From assembly GCA_030220185.1 (NCBI GenBank), contig JASPKZ010010216.1, positions 62,001 through 126,000 on the forward strand: a DNA stretch of 64,000 bases, written 5' to 3'. Positions within the stretch are counted from its first letter, which is position 1. Each line of letters starts with the position of its first letter. This DNA comes from Diploptera punctata. Its lineage: Eukaryota > Arthropoda > Insecta > Blattodea > Blaberidae. Below, piece by piece: positions 1 to 11,039 of the stretch. The position numbers and the translations under genes are program-made. The notes below the pieces were generated by a model. That model was not told the DNA's origin, ran no database searches, and was given only the letters and a program-made list of their open reading frames with translations.

Positions 1-470
1 AATTGTTTGTATAGATTGGACATCGGCTTATGGGTAGGTAATTATTCAGGTCATCTTTTGCGCCTTTCTTGTGGAGAAGAATGATTGTGTTTGATTTCCA
101 TTGCTCGGGTATCTCTTCTGTCTACAGAATTTTGTTAAAGATGTTTGTGAGTGATGGTAGTATTTGATCTGAAGCCAGTTTTAGCAATTCGTTGTATATT
201 CCATCTTCTCCGGGTGTTTTGTCATTTTTCATTTCATCTATTGCAGTTCTAATTTCGCTGGCCAGTACTGAGGGAAAGGTGTCGGCGTGGTTTTCGAGCT
301 TAGCATCGAATATGCCTGTGTGATTTGTTGCCTGGATTGTTAGGGAGCTTGTGTATAGGGATCTGTAGAAATATGTGGCTGACTGGATTATGTCTGTTCT
401 TAATGTGTTGCGGCCTCCTGCTTGGTTCTTAGTTCATAGAATCCATTGTTTGTCACCGTGTCTTTCCCTC
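1..470 (-). pseudogene. LINE reverse transcriptase fragment (RTE-like), N-terminal RT region
   Basis: The minus strand translates to a recognisable non-LTR retrotransposon RT entry region. It contains a block reading KNDKTPGEDGIYNELLKLAS, followed by IPEQWKSNTIILLHKKG and then NNYLPIS. This is the usual 'K..K.PG.DGI..E..K / P..W....I.pi.KKG / nYRpIs' series that precedes the RT palm. Upstream of it is a linker-like stretch. The palm motifs would lie beyond position 1, so the element runs off the window. A stop near position 125 and missing motifs mark it as a relic. RTE-like assignment is by motif wording only. Confidence 0.75.
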
Positions 471-2009
471 TATAATACAATAATTAGCGGCAATGAAGAA
501 TGAAGGATAAATAATGAAACTGAACGAATATAAGTGCCAGACATTTACTCCATCTGTTGGAGCAAGTTTATTATTTATGGCTACTGCATATTATTAAATA
601 CCGGTAAATATTTAATTTAAAATAATCCATTAAGTTATTTTTATTCCATTTGTTAAATGGCTCTCAAATTACAAGTTCTATATCAAAGCTAATACAGAAT
701 CTAGTTTGTGATCGACTAACATATCTAGCATTCTTGTAAGTTTTAAATTCTATTTATAAGAATATTGGTTTTTAGAGGATATTATATGTAAGATAGTCTG
801 GAATTATGTTTCCCAATTTATTACATTTCAAGGTGGATATGTGGTTAAAATGAAAGGTTCTGAGAATACATATTTTATGGAGGATGATCTGGAATTAAAT
901 TTCCCAATATTTCATACTGACAATGTCATAGTGAAATATCCAACGACTAATTATATTGTGTAATGAATAAGTATTGTTTGTGATATCTTACTGTTATAAT
1001 AGTAAAAAAATAATACAATGTGAAACTGAAATAAATTTGAAAAGCAAGTTTGTAATTTTAGAAAGTTTTTTTTTTTTGTGAGGAGAAGACATCTCTATAT
1101 ATTTGTGAAAGTAAAATTCTCATCTAAATAAATTGAATCCATTTAAAAAATGTGTTAATATCTGTTTCGTTTCATATATTGAATGTCCAGCTTGCTCTAA
1201 ATGTAGTTACTGCATACTGATTGGTTCTTTTCGTAAGTATTATTAGAGGACTTATTTAAAAATGAATTCACTAAACATTTTCTTAGGAAGTAGTTCTAGT
1301 ACAAGAATATGACGCAATCATTTTCATCCTTTTGGTTGAAAATAAACAGATGTTGTGATCTGTGTGAGTGTAAGGTGAGAAAATGTTTGGTTTTCAGGGC
1401 ACAGATATCTGAAGATTTCTAGTTGGTATCCTGCGTAATAAACATTTACGTTTAGTGAGAGAGGGAGCTACGACACGTTGAGAAGAATTGGAAATAGATT
1501 TGGTTTTGTAAAACATTATATTACAATATTTGTACAATAAAGGGATAACTTTTTTCTTCTTACTTACTGTGTTAATGTAAACTATAGGCTTAAAAAGGGG
1601 AAATATATAAATAGCACTGATTATTTCAATTTCTACTCAAAGTGGCATATGCTCCCTCTCTCACTAGACCCCTCATTTTTCTCTCGTGGTCTCTATTTGA
1701 AACACTGTCGAGTCTGGAGTTTGTAATGAAATAATAACGACATATAAAAATCATTGCCCGGAAGAAAACTGAATTCTTCTAAACGACTTGTGTCCTTTGA
1801 ACCCACAGAGGCTGAAAGGGCATTATATTAATGGTAATAATTTTTCTACCTTGCAGTAGTTTTTTATTAAACCTAAAGTAATTTTATTCTTCGTAAAATT
1901 CCTGCTTTGCACATCTGCCGTCAATTAAATTCTATTCATAATCATTCTGTTCCTATCCATCCATTTTTCCTGTGGTTTTCATTGTCTACGTCTGTTATCA
2001 GCAACGTAT
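471..2009. other. No gene recognised
   Basis: AT-rich sequence with short frames only. I see no repeat family, RNA gene or convincing coding segment in it. Confidence 0.5.
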
Positions 2010-2290
2010 TCCAATATTATTTTCGGAATTGTCTTCTTCTATGCTTTTAACGTCTCCAAACCATCTCAATTTTCATTCTTAATTTTCATAATTACTCTAA
2101 TTACTTGGTTTCTAATTCTATTTTTTCTTGATTTTCTTACCTCTGTGCGCCAACACTCCATTTCTGTAGACAATAATTTATTTGAGTGTGGACTGTCTAA
2201 TGTCCACGTTTCGTTCCCATATATCATTAAACTAATAATAATATACATAATAAATATACATATTAACAATGTGATCAAAATAAACAAGCA
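2010..2290 (-). pseudogene. LINE RT C-terminal fragment
   Basis: On the minus strand the frame reads YGNETWTLDSPHSNKL, then TEMECWRTEVRKSRKNRIRN, then W-FGDV. This is the post-RT 'YG.ETW.l ... E(M)..lRr ... R(W)yGHV' block found after the palm of RTE-type LINEs. It aligns residue by residue with the fragment at about 63.6-63.8 kb (TEMDFIRRTGRIPRREKNMN), so the two are copies of related elements. Nothing continuous joins it to the fragment at 3.1-3.8 kb. Confidence 0.6.
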
Positions 2291-2479
2291 GGCATGTTAT
2301 AAGAACTCAATATATCACTAGTCCTCTGCTGTATCTCCTTGTATCAGCATAACTGGAAATAGCGTGACATATGAGGATCCCTCATGCCAATATAGAAATA
2401 TCTTCTAAAATGAAAGCGTTGGTGTGATATGATCGCTTCATGTAAATATGGAATGAAAATCATTTTATCATGCAGTGAT

Positions 2480-3003
2480 AATTCTTCTGAAAGAACGATG
2501 ATGGCAATGTTGATGATGACAACATCTAGGCCCAGCCGTCCACCCCTTGGGATACCTCGGTCGTCATGACCATACTCCCAAGTCCTAGTTCTAGTCCTCC
2601 CTATCCTATGTTCGCGTCCACGTTCAAGTTCTCGGTCCTTAAACCAACACCCCAGGGAGAGAGTGTTGGAGTTTGAAGTTCTGGGAATTGCTGAGCTAAA
2701 TAGTACATCAGGTCACTCAATCCTGACGACCCCACAGTTGGTCCACGGGCTCCATGAGCCTAGCCGGGAGGACTGCTGTCGCAGATCCACCGACCATTCC
2801 CCTGTTCTGCCTCCAGGGACGTGTCCTGCAGCCGTTGTGAGACCGGCTAGGGCTACAAGCCCAATAGTGTGAGACTTTTAGTACATCCAGGTGCTCATCT
2901 CCTGGCGACCCCACAGTTTATCGACGGGCCCGTAGGCCGAGCCAGGAACCAGTACAGTAGCTCCCCTCTGGACTGGTCCGAGCCGAGCCCTGGTGTGCCC
3001 CCA
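2480..3003. repeat. GC-rich segment with a degenerate internal duplication
   Basis: This block is clearly more GC-rich than its surroundings. It contains two related stretches, about 2700-2770 and 2880-2945. Both start near 'tagtacatc(c)aggt', share 'cgaccccacagtt' and continue into a similar GC-rich tail. It abuts the (AAT)n tract that ends the LINE fragment to its right. I do not recognise the family and see no reliable coding frame. Confidence 0.4.
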
Positions 3004-3005
3004 TC

Positions 3006-3090
<85 letters not shown>

Positions 3091-3099
3091 TAATAATAA
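3006..3099. repeat. (AAT)n microsatellite, LINE 3' tail
   Basis: About 94 bp of nearly pure AAT. It directly abuts the 3' end of the minus-strand LINE fragment at 3106-3817, which is where a non-LTR element's simple-repeat tail would be. Confidence 0.85.
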
Positions 3100-3105
3100 T
3101 GATTA

Positions 3106-3817
3106 TAATAATCACCACCATCCGGTATCATAACAGCTGCCGCCGTCTTCCGGAAACCAAACGCCACTCCTCTCTGTCCATCCATTGATCTATGGTCAAC
3201 CTTTCTTCTTTCTTTCCATTGGATCCATTCCATAACAATTTTTGTCAAACTTTGCTCTGGCATTATTTTGACATGACCATATCACTGTAATCGTATTTTT
3301 TCTATAGTGTCTATGATGCCCGGCTCCTTTTGTTCACCCTTAATTTCCCTTATTTGTTTATTTCGTATTCTCTCCATTCCAGATTTTCCAGCTCATCTTC
3401 TTAATACATCCATCTCTGTACTTTACATTCTTTTCATTTCCCTGATAGGTATTTGCCAAACGTCAGTCACCATATGTTAAAACGCTCTGAACTATGGTTT
3501 CAAACAGAGTTTAAAGCATTTATTGCTTGTTTTGTTCGTGCGATTCTATTTTTAATTTCCACTGTGTTATCGCCAGAATTGTCGAATTGTGTTCCTAAAT
3601 AAGTGCATTCAATACTACGTTTTAGTTCTTCTCTGTGGTGGGAATTTATATTTTCCATTTCTTCTCCTATACACAGATATTTAATTTTCTCTATATTTAT
3701 ATAAAGTCCCCATTTTTCATACTCTTTTTTAGTTTTCTTGCCATATATCCTATGTCATCATAATTTTGTGCTATTAATCTCTAGTCGTCAGCAAAATTGA
3801 TTGGATATACATGGGAG
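3106..3817 (-). pseudogene. LINE RT C-terminal half with 3' end (RTE-like)
   Basis: Minus-strand frames, broken by stops and frameshifts, read in order: a post-palm block (ARKLKKEYEKWGLYINIEK), a YLGT block (IECTYLGTQFDNSGDNTVEI), a MDVLRR-like block, WYGHV-like remnants, and a terminal MEWIQWKERRKVDHRSMDG segment. The last resembles the 'P....eW.P.g.r..GRPr..W.D' tail of RTE-type ORF2. The element ends against an (AAT)n tail at 3006-3099. It is non-functional. Confidence 0.7.
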
Positions 3818-3836
3818 TAATAATAATAATAATAAT

Positions 3837-3889
<53 letters not shown>
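3818..3889. repeat. (AAT)n microsatellite
   Basis: Nearly uninterrupted AAT repeats on the 5' side of the minus-strand LINE fragment. Confidence 0.85.
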
Positions 3890-3891
<2 letters not shown>

Positions 3892-4397
3892 TTGTTAGTT
3901 ATGTTATCCATAACATTACATTAGATATTTAGAAATGTGTATTAGAAACTGCGACTTTTTTAAAACCTGAAACCATTTACTTAACAATTGTTAAATGTAG
4001 GCCTATTCAAATGTACGTACATGGATATCTGTAGTAATTTAGCATAAAAACGTTTCAGAATACCGATTATGCCAAACAGAAAACAATGAAAACTTCCTAT
4101 GATATCGAACGAAAGTGCGTAGTTTTGTGCAGAGTAGAAGAGAGCAAATTTTACAGAGTGTAACTTAAGGTGAATGTAACTAAAATTTGAAGAGGTGAAT
4201 TCCAAAGGGCGCTAATTCATTTTTTTCCAATTTTCAGATTTTAGTTGACAAATAATGTTCAATTACAGTTCTACAGACTTTTTGTATTGCCACCCGTCAA
4301 AACGAGCTAAGTGTCCCGTAAAATAAATGACGAAATATAAAATTCTTTCAAAGAGCGCTAAGTCAGTGGGAGTTTATTCCAAACAGCTCTAAGTCTG

Positions 4398-4409
4398 TGC
4401 GCATGCGCA
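4398..4409. promoter_or_regulatory. NRF-1-type palindrome TGCGCATGCGCA
   Basis: A perfect 12-bp palindrome that matches the consensus for NRF-1 (Erect wing in insects), often found near metazoan transcription starts. It lies about 100 bp upstream of the possible first exon at 4502. Around it are four spaced degenerate words ending in '(g/t)ctaa(g/t)t', near 4207, 4304, 4353 and 4384. Promoter function is inferred from motif and position only. Confidence 0.35.
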
Positions 4410-4501
4410 TTACTACAGCTGATCAGTCGTCATTGCATAGCCTTATACGTTGGGTCAATGTGTTTTGGTTTCTTAATGTTGTGATAGTTTGTCATTTAAT
4501 A

Positions 4502-4637
4502 ATGTGTGATGGCAGTTGGCTAGAAGAATATAATAAATATGTTATTGTGTCAAGTAGAGGAAGAAAGAGAGCCAGAGATGAAGAAAACTGGGGCAAAAGT
4601 CTACTCATATATGCTCGGAACAGTTCTTCTTCTAAAG
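4502..4637 (+). CDS. Possible first coding exon, basic N-terminal segment
   Basis: The frame starts at ATG 4502 (MCDGSWLEEYN). It contains a basic run (SSRGRKRARDEENWGKS) and reaches a good donor match, AAAG followed by GTAAGC at 4638. If not spliced there, the frame stays open and adds CKHNLNHGCLAASLSEEDI before it runs into the (TATC)n tract. A basic 'RKR.R....W....' stretch followed by a C/H-containing block resembles the start of uncharacterised repetitive ORFs I associate with insect genomes. That resemblance is from memory and weak. Upstream is a perfect NRF-1-type palindrome. Alternatives are a TE fragment or chance frame. I assign no function. Confidence 0.25.
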
Positions 4638-4745
4638 GTAAGCCTACTATTATTTGTAAACATAACCTCAATCACGGCTGCTTAGCTGCTTCTTTATCAG
4701 AAGAAGATATTACTGATTTTTACACCCTTCATAATAGTTTGACCT

Positions 4746-5039
<294 letters not shown>

Positions 5040-5505
5040 GTAACGGAATACTTCATCGCGATTTTCACCCACTTAAAATCATTGGATCGACTTGAAAATG
5101 TGTATACTTGTAAAGGACCCATGACAATACAATAATTTTCATTTTTTTCTAAAATCCTGGCCAGAATCATCAGAACATCAAAAAAAGGTGTCCTTGTATC
5201 TACGTAACGGAATCTTTGAACACGATTTTCAACCCACTTAGATACATTGGTTCGACGTACTTGTAAAGGACCCATGACAATACAATAATTTCATATTTTC
5301 TAAAATCCTGGCCAGAATCATCAGAAAATCAAAAAAGTGTCTTTGTATCTATGTAACGGAATCTTTGAACAAGATTTTCACCCACTTAGAAACATCGGAT
5401 CGCCTTGAAACTTTGTATACTTCTAAAGGACCCGTGACCATACAATACGTTCATATTTTGTTTCTAACATTATGGCCAGAATCATCAGAAAATAAAATAA
5501 AAAAT
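5040..5505. repeat. Tandem array, three ~150-bp units
   Basis: Three head-to-tail units start at 5040 (164 bp), 5204 (149 bp) and 5353 (about 150 bp). Each begins with 'gtaacggaat' and contains 'aaaggacccatgacaataca' and 'ggccagaatcatcagaa'. The third unit is the most diverged. No coding potential is apparent. Confidence 0.85.
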
Positions 5506-5548
5506 TGGTATAATAGGCTGTGGACTTGTCGACGTTTTAGTCAATCGT

Positions 5549-5638
5549 TGTAAGAGCTCAGTTGGTAGAGCGGTGAACTGTAGTGGTATATAATTTCAGT
5601 AATCCATAGGTCGCTGGTTCGAATCCGGCTGGGAGGAT
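5549..5638 (+). pseudogene. tRNA-Tyr-like pseudogene with intron-like insert
   Basis: The D arm (gctcagttggtagagc), an anticodon region with CTGTAG followed by about 17-20 extra bases, and the T arm (gctggttcgaatccggc) match the layout of intron-containing eukaryotic tRNA-Tyr(GTA). The 3' acceptor strand (tgggagg) has no matching 5' strand (the upstream bases read gttgtaa), and the anticodon stem is weak. It is therefore read as a pseudogene with intact internal A and B boxes. Confidence 0.6.
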
Positions 5639-5711
5639 TTTTTTAGAGGAGTATTACTTTTAGCTCATACTAGAATAATATCGAATTTAAAGATATTTAC
5701 ATTTTTATCTT

Positions 5712-6090
5712 GTCCACCGCTGTGATCTGGGGGTAGCGTGCTGCCTTGTCACGCAGCGGGCCCGGGTTCGATCCCCGGTCGGGACAGTTTTTCTGGGTGA
5801 GGTTTGTATCGGGGTTTTTCTTGACCTTTAAGACAAATGTCAGGAAAACTTTAAAGCCCGAACGGTCCCCGAAATCATATGACTATCGCAATCATCATGT
5901 TTCATATTCATCTTAGATTAAGCTTAGGATTAGGGACACTCCTGGCGCACCATTATCATCATCATCACCCATCATATCATCGGGGCAACGTAACTCCGCC
6001 TTCCAAGCGCCCCAACCTCAGAAGTGAGTTACAAGTACGCCATGCCAGGAGAGAAACCAGGAATGTCGAAAGGCAAACCTGAGGCATTGG
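5712..6090 (+). mobile_element. tRNA-derived SINE, copy 1 (variant 3' half)
   Basis: It starts with 'gtccaccgctgtgatct'. A tRNA-like head with the B box 'gggttcgatcccc' follows, then a body ('agtttttctgggtgagg ... gacaaatgtcaggaaaac ... ccccgaaatcatatg'). These 180 bp match the SINE copies at 37755-38101 and 51657-51985. After a CAT-rich junction near 5893 the 3' half is different and ends in an A run at about 6091. Frames across it are by-products of the SINE. Confidence 0.8.
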
Positions 6091-7440
6091 GAAAAAAAAA
6101 CATTATTATCTTATTCTGTAAAATATTAAAACTAACAAATAAAAAATAAATAATAGTTTTAAAAAACTAAAACAACACGCTTTATTAGAAAACTGAAATA
6201 AAGTATGAAATATAATTTAAATTTCCAACACGCTTGGGATAAAATTAAAGAGGTCAACAGAAAAATCATATCCAACACATATAGAATAAATCTAGAGTTG
6301 TCAACAAAAATAAAATAATTTTACCATAAAAAATGTGGGGTGCTCTATATCAATTACTATATTTGATAATAAACAGATATTGTTAAACGTAAAGTCTCGA
6401 AGAAGAAGATGTAAAAATCATAAATAGCACCCCACGCTTTTGTGGAAGCCTATAAAAACCTTTCAAAATTTCAACCAAAAACTGCTTAAGTAAAGAAAAG
6501 CATAAAGATGTTTGCAATCTCTTAACATTCCTCAGTCATGATCCAGAAGTCTGAACATTTTATGAAGAAGCACTAACAGATCCAACGGGAAAGTGTGACA
6601 ACAAAGAACGAGTATATGATGAGCAGGAAATGTTTTTGTAAAATGTAGAACATTTCATGAAAAATCATTGAAAGATCCAACTGAAGATGGTGATAAAAGT
6701 GAAGTTACTTATGGGCCTATATGGAAAAAAGAGCCTTTTTAAATAAAACTATTCAAACACAAAATATTGACATAACGTACTTTTACATATTTTTTGAAAA
6801 TAATAAACAGTTAAATTCAATACAACTATTTTTTTTACTAATCTAACAAAACATTATTTTCTTATACAACTGTTATTAATGCTCAATTTTCCTTTAAAAA
6901 ATACATGCAGCCGTTTAGGTCTTTAAATGCTTAGATAATAATTATGAAGATAGAATATGTTAAACACGGCTAGAATGATCTATTCTTGTGTAATACTAAT
7001 ATTTATATCGAATATTTTTTTATTTAATTTATAATAAAACTGAATGTAGCTTCGAAAAATCAAAGTAAAAGTATAAAAATCAGACCATATTTATGTTCAT
7101 TATTAAGTAAACATGTGTACAAAAGTATTTATTTTCAAGAAAACAACGTTTGGGACTCAAAGTATGTGACATTTTCATTGTATTTACCGCAAGGAATTCT
7201 GTATTATATAAAGAGTCATGCAGATTTATTATTTCAACCACGTATGAAAGTTTCGAAAACATGAAGAAATATAGTATTTTTTTGTCCATGAACGCACTCG
7301 CCATTCCCTTTTTCTAAAGGCTTACAGTAAGTGTCTGATTATAATTATTAAGATGTATTTGAATAAAATATTTATGTAGAATTCTTCAATAAGTATTCTT
7401 ATACAGTAAACCTTGGTTAATCCGGAACATGAATAATGCG
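6091..7440. other. No gene recognised
   Basis: AT-rich. Around 6557-6610 and 6648-6705 two stretches resemble each other ('acattttatgaagaagc..' and 'acatttcatgaaaaatc..'), suggesting a degraded duplicated coding segment. I cannot name it. Confidence 0.4.
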
Positions 7441-7446
7441 GAAATC

Positions 7447-7545
7447 TGTCCTATGTGTAGCGAAAAATATGATAGGAGAAATATAAACTAAGATACAACT
7501 CTAATACGCATGGATATGAAACTAAAACGTTCCGTAATATTTTAA
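7447..7545 (+). repeat. Dispersed ~100-bp repeat, copy 1
   Basis: This stretch ('atatgataggaga..atataaact..gatacaactctaatac..atgga') matches 13893-13990 in the same orientation at roughly 85-90% by eye. Similarity stops abruptly on both sides. Confidence 0.65.
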
Positions 7546-7849
7546 AAGTATACCATAAGATAAACATGTCTTATAAAAATCAGAAAATTACAAGGACTAT
7601 GGAAATCAAATAAATGTTTTTATTAAAATTAAATAAATCAATAAATAACCAAAATATTATGTATTATTAATATGGCTATGAAAGACGTATGTGGAAAAGT
7701 AGAAATATATCCAGGTAAAATTATATCTACATTGTCTAGAATAAAATACTGTTAAAACGCTACCTCTCTATACAAATAAAATAATAGAATAAAGGTATTG
7801 TTAAAACAACAAAACTATTTCCATTTATTAGACTATACAAATAACAAGA

Positions 7850-8165
7850 AATATTCATTCCCTTAAGAAAAGATAACATTAGTTATATATTAAAAACATC
7901 AAAAATCAATTGACCCAGTTCTTAGAAATTATAATCAAAGATACTAACCAGCATATACCAAGAAAATAAGGATACAAAGAAATACTAGTTGACTAACACA
8001 GATAACTAAAGACATTCATCCCACCTTTAGAAAAGATAACAATCTCTTAGTTTTGACATTTTACAAAACTGAAGAAACTAAAAAAATATTTATCTATTAA
8101 ATATCAAAAGAAGCAATTAACCCAGTTCATAGAAACTGTAATTAACACTATACTAGCAAATAAGA
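7850..8165. repeat. Degenerate ~160-bp tandem duplication
   Basis: Two halves, from about 7854 and 8014, share 'attcat.cc...ttaagaaaagataaca' and later 'caattgacccagttcttagaaa' / 'caattaacccagttcatagaaa'. No coding frame. Confidence 0.4.
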
Positions 8166-8169
8166 TTAT

Positions 8170-8173
8170 TGTA

Positions 8174-8224
<51 letters not shown>

Positions 8225-8563
8225 CAAATTGTATCGAGTGGAATCGAAATAAGCGGGAGGAGCTATCGTCTTTATAAGCGAGAACATTTATCAATGTACT
8301 CTCACTCTCAGTGATTCTGTATTGAGTGTTAAAACATCGTAGATCTATAGACCGCGATCTCCGATTCAGTTAAAGCTCATTCGCGGTCACTCTGTATTCA
8401 ACGTTAAAACATCGTAGTTCTATAGACCGCGATCTCCGATCTAGTTAAATTTAGATTCGTTTGAGATATTGTTAAATTTAAAGTTATAATCCGTGAAAGA
8501 TTGGACTTTAAAAATATCTGATTCTAGCACGCGTAGCCATCGAAATACTTCATCGTCGGTACA
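8170..8563 (+). mobile_element. Probable 5' LTR of an LTR retrotransposon
   Basis: The segment can be read from TGTAACAC (8170) to ...GGTACA (8563), that is TG...CA, with a primer-binding-like site right after it. A TATA-like 'ctttataagc' lies near 8270. Downstream is a 77-bp tandem duplication, 8312-8388 and 8389-8447, each copy containing 'gttaaaacatcgtag' and 'ctatagaccgcgatctccg'. No partner LTR is visible in the window, so the left boundary is a guess. Confidence 0.4.
8174..8222. repeat. (CA)n(TA)n microsatellite
   Basis: A short CA run followed by about 40 bp of TA. Confidence 0.9.
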
Positions 8564-9124
8564 TAATAGCGCCCAAGGTGTCTTAGCCTCGATTAAACTT
8601 TCTAACAGCATCGACGTATAATCACGAACTCAAACTCCGATTTAGAAATATAAAGACGTCCAAAGTATTTTATTTTAATGTACGAATTCGGAGAAATTAA
8701 AACTAAATATTGAACTGCAAAAGTGTAAATTTGTGAAACTAACCACGTGGAAGTCAGTCAACTCTATTTGCCAGCATACAACAACGAAATATTTCAAATT
8801 CGCTACATCGATCTAACAAAACTGTTCTAGAAATTAGCATATGGCAGTGATAATTTCCTCGTCACCGATACTTATATACATTACATCGATCGCCGTGTGC
8901 AAATAAACAATCGTCAATGCATCATGACAACACGGCATCACGTTGACGAAAGAGTGGGCCAGCAAACTAGCAAATCAGCAAACCAGGAGCAACACCAACA
9001 CGCGATAACTATTGACCAGCACCATTTCATCAGGCCAGTACAAAAATTTAAAGTGTGTATATGTTTGTTTCTCTTTTTTTCTCAAGGTTCATTTGTAATA
9101 TTTCATATACACTTGTTTAACTTT
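8564..9124 (+). other. LTR-element leader upstream of the LINE insertion
   Basis: The leader runs from the primer-binding-like site to the LINE insertion point. An ATG at 8924 opens MTTRHHVDERVGQQTSKSAN and stays open into the LINE. I do not recognise this peptide. By position it would be leader or gag start. Confidence 0.35.
8566..8580 (+). promoter_or_regulatory. tRNA-Lys-type primer-binding-like site
   Basis: The sequence tagcgcccaaggtg has two differences from the tRNA-Lys-primed PBS consensus TGGCGCCCAACGTG. It starts three bases after the proposed LTR end. Confidence 0.45.
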
Positions 9125-9694
9125 ACATGTCCAGATAAAGCTAACTTAGACCCTTATATTAAAAAGGTAAATATTACTTTAAAAGAGGCAATTTGTATAT
9201 ATTACCATACAGAAAGAGCAGAAATGTGTCTGTTGTCTATTTATCGCCAACCACTAAATTCCAGGTATGCCAATCCAAACTTTTTCGTTGAATTGTCTGA
9301 CTCGTTGGCAGAAATAAAAGATAGGTTTCCGGAAGCGGGAATAATAATTTTAGGGGACTTTAACTGTAGGACTGGGGAGGAAAATATCACTATAAAATCG
9401 GATGATAATGAAACACGAGGTGAGGGTAGGAGAAGCAAAGATAAGATTTTAAATTCAGAAGGAAACCAATTGTTAGCTTTTTGCGATGCATTTGAACTTG
9501 AAATTCTGAATGGTAAATATGGGGAAGATAAAAATGGAGAACTGACATTTATTAATAAAAATGGAAGTAGCGTAATCGATTATTCAATATGCACACAAGA
9601 CATGATTCCAGTCCTAAGTAATTTTCTGTATAGTTTCCAGAATCGAATCACACCAATTCCCAAACAAACTTATTTTAAATATGAAAGGTATTAG
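8897..9694 (+). pseudogene. LINE endonuclease C-terminal part, in a chimeric frame
   Basis: The open frame is a fusion. About 81 codons (8897-9139) come from the LTR-element leader. From codon 82 on it is LINE ORF2 endonuclease. Visible APE motifs are LLSIYRQPLNSRY, IIILGDFNCRTG (the GDFN catalytic block) and later SVIDYSICTQD. The first third of the endonuclease, with the N-terminal metal-binding residues, is missing through 5' truncation. The frame ends at 9695, and ORF2 goes on in another frame through about 9850. The fusion is unlikely to be a real protein. Confidence 0.75.
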
Positions 9695-9699
9695 TGAGA

Positions 9700-10985
9700 C
9701 AGTTATGATGAGGGTGGCAACAATATTGCGGCCATTTATCCGTTTCAGGTGGATCGAGGATCTGAGAGAAGAATTTAACAGGAGTTTGGAAAACGCTAAT
9801 ACAGGATCTGCAATTAAATGATCTTAGCGGGGAGGAAATTATTAAAACTTTGACAGAATGTTTTCAAAAAGCAGGGGAACAATTTAAGGTTAAATACGCA
9901 ATGAACCAGAAGGACAAAGGGTGGTACAATAATGCATGTAGAAAGAAGAAGAAATTTGTCGAAAGTAGTCTTTTAAAGTTTAGAAAAGAAAGCACAGATG
10001 AAAGCAGAAAAAATTATGCGCAAGAGAGAAAGGAATATAAAGACTTATTGGCAGAAACAAAACTAGCATGGCAAAATAAGAAATCCGAAGAAATGACAGT
10101 CGCGACTGAAAGTGGGAACATTGCGGACATATGGAAAGCGATAAGGGAACTCAAAGTAAAGTCCATAAATCGGACAAGAATAACGCCCGGGGAATGGAGA
10201 AGTTACTTTGATAGGGTGCTGGGAAATGAGAGGTTAAGATATAATCAAGGAAATATAGTTGAGATCCCTGACCCAATTCAGATTCAATTACTGGATCAGG
10301 ATATTTCGAAAAATGAAGTGGTTTCTTCCATTAAATGTTTAAAGAATGGTAAAGCACCTGGAATTGATGGAATACCAGGGGAATTGTTGAAAAATATGAT
10401 ATCATCCAATAAATTATTAGACGTTTTGAAAACTGCGTTCAACAAACTTTTTAATGGAGGAGATTATCCGGAAGCCTGGGCGACAGGTGTCATCCAACCG
10501 CTATACAAAGGGAAAGGTGGGGCACAGATACCAGAAAGTTATAGGGGAATTTGTCTCTTGTCAGTGTTCGGAAAAATATATTGTAAAGTACTTTACGAAC
10601 GAATCAGACAATGGGCTAAAGAGAACAATAGGCTCTCAAAATATCAGGCAGGTTTTAGAGAAGGGTACTCCACGGTGGACAACCTATTTGTTCTGAGAAC
10701 ATTAATTGATGACAATCTGAAAATGAAGGGGGGTAAATTATTTTGTGCATTCATTGATTTTAAGATGGCATTTGATACTGTGGACCGAAGCGCACTTTGG
10801 GAAAAATTAAATCGGAAAGGATTGTCTCGTAAAATGATACATGCTTTAATGTCAATTTATAAATATGTTAAATTTTGTATAAAAAGTAGACCAAGGGCAC
10901 ATTACAGAGAGTAGCGAAAGCCAATCGGGGAGTGAGACAAGGTTGCATTTTATCACCAATGCTATTTAATCTATTCGTTGATGAT
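9700..10985 (+). pseudogene. LINE reverse transcriptase, fingers and palm
   Basis: The main open part is 9850-10914. In order it shows a linker (DKGWYNNACRKKKKFVE), the RT entry (NGKAPGIDGIPGELLK), EAWATGVIQPLYKGKG, SYRGICLLSVFGKIY, YQAGFREGYSTVDNL and palm motif A (FCAFIDFKMAFDTVDR). After a frameshift at about 10913 the next block is GVRQGCILSPMLFNLFVDDI, then a stop at about 11017. The YADD motif follows in the next entry. Full-length ORF2 would be about 1000-1200 codons. This copy is fragmented by at least three lesions. Confidence 0.85.
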
Positions 10986-11039
10986 ATTGTAGACGTAATG
11001 CTAGAAGGAGAAAATTGAGGCTCCGGAGATAGGAAATGT

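Noticed and set aside
2895..3121. Long poly-Ile and poly-Leu open frames
   Set aside because: They are translations of the (AAT)n microsatellite, not proteins. The same applies near 47147-47395 and 55840-56277.
8174..8222. Promoter TATA box
   Set aside because: Simple (CA)n(TA)n repeat. The better TATA candidate for the LTR is near 8270.
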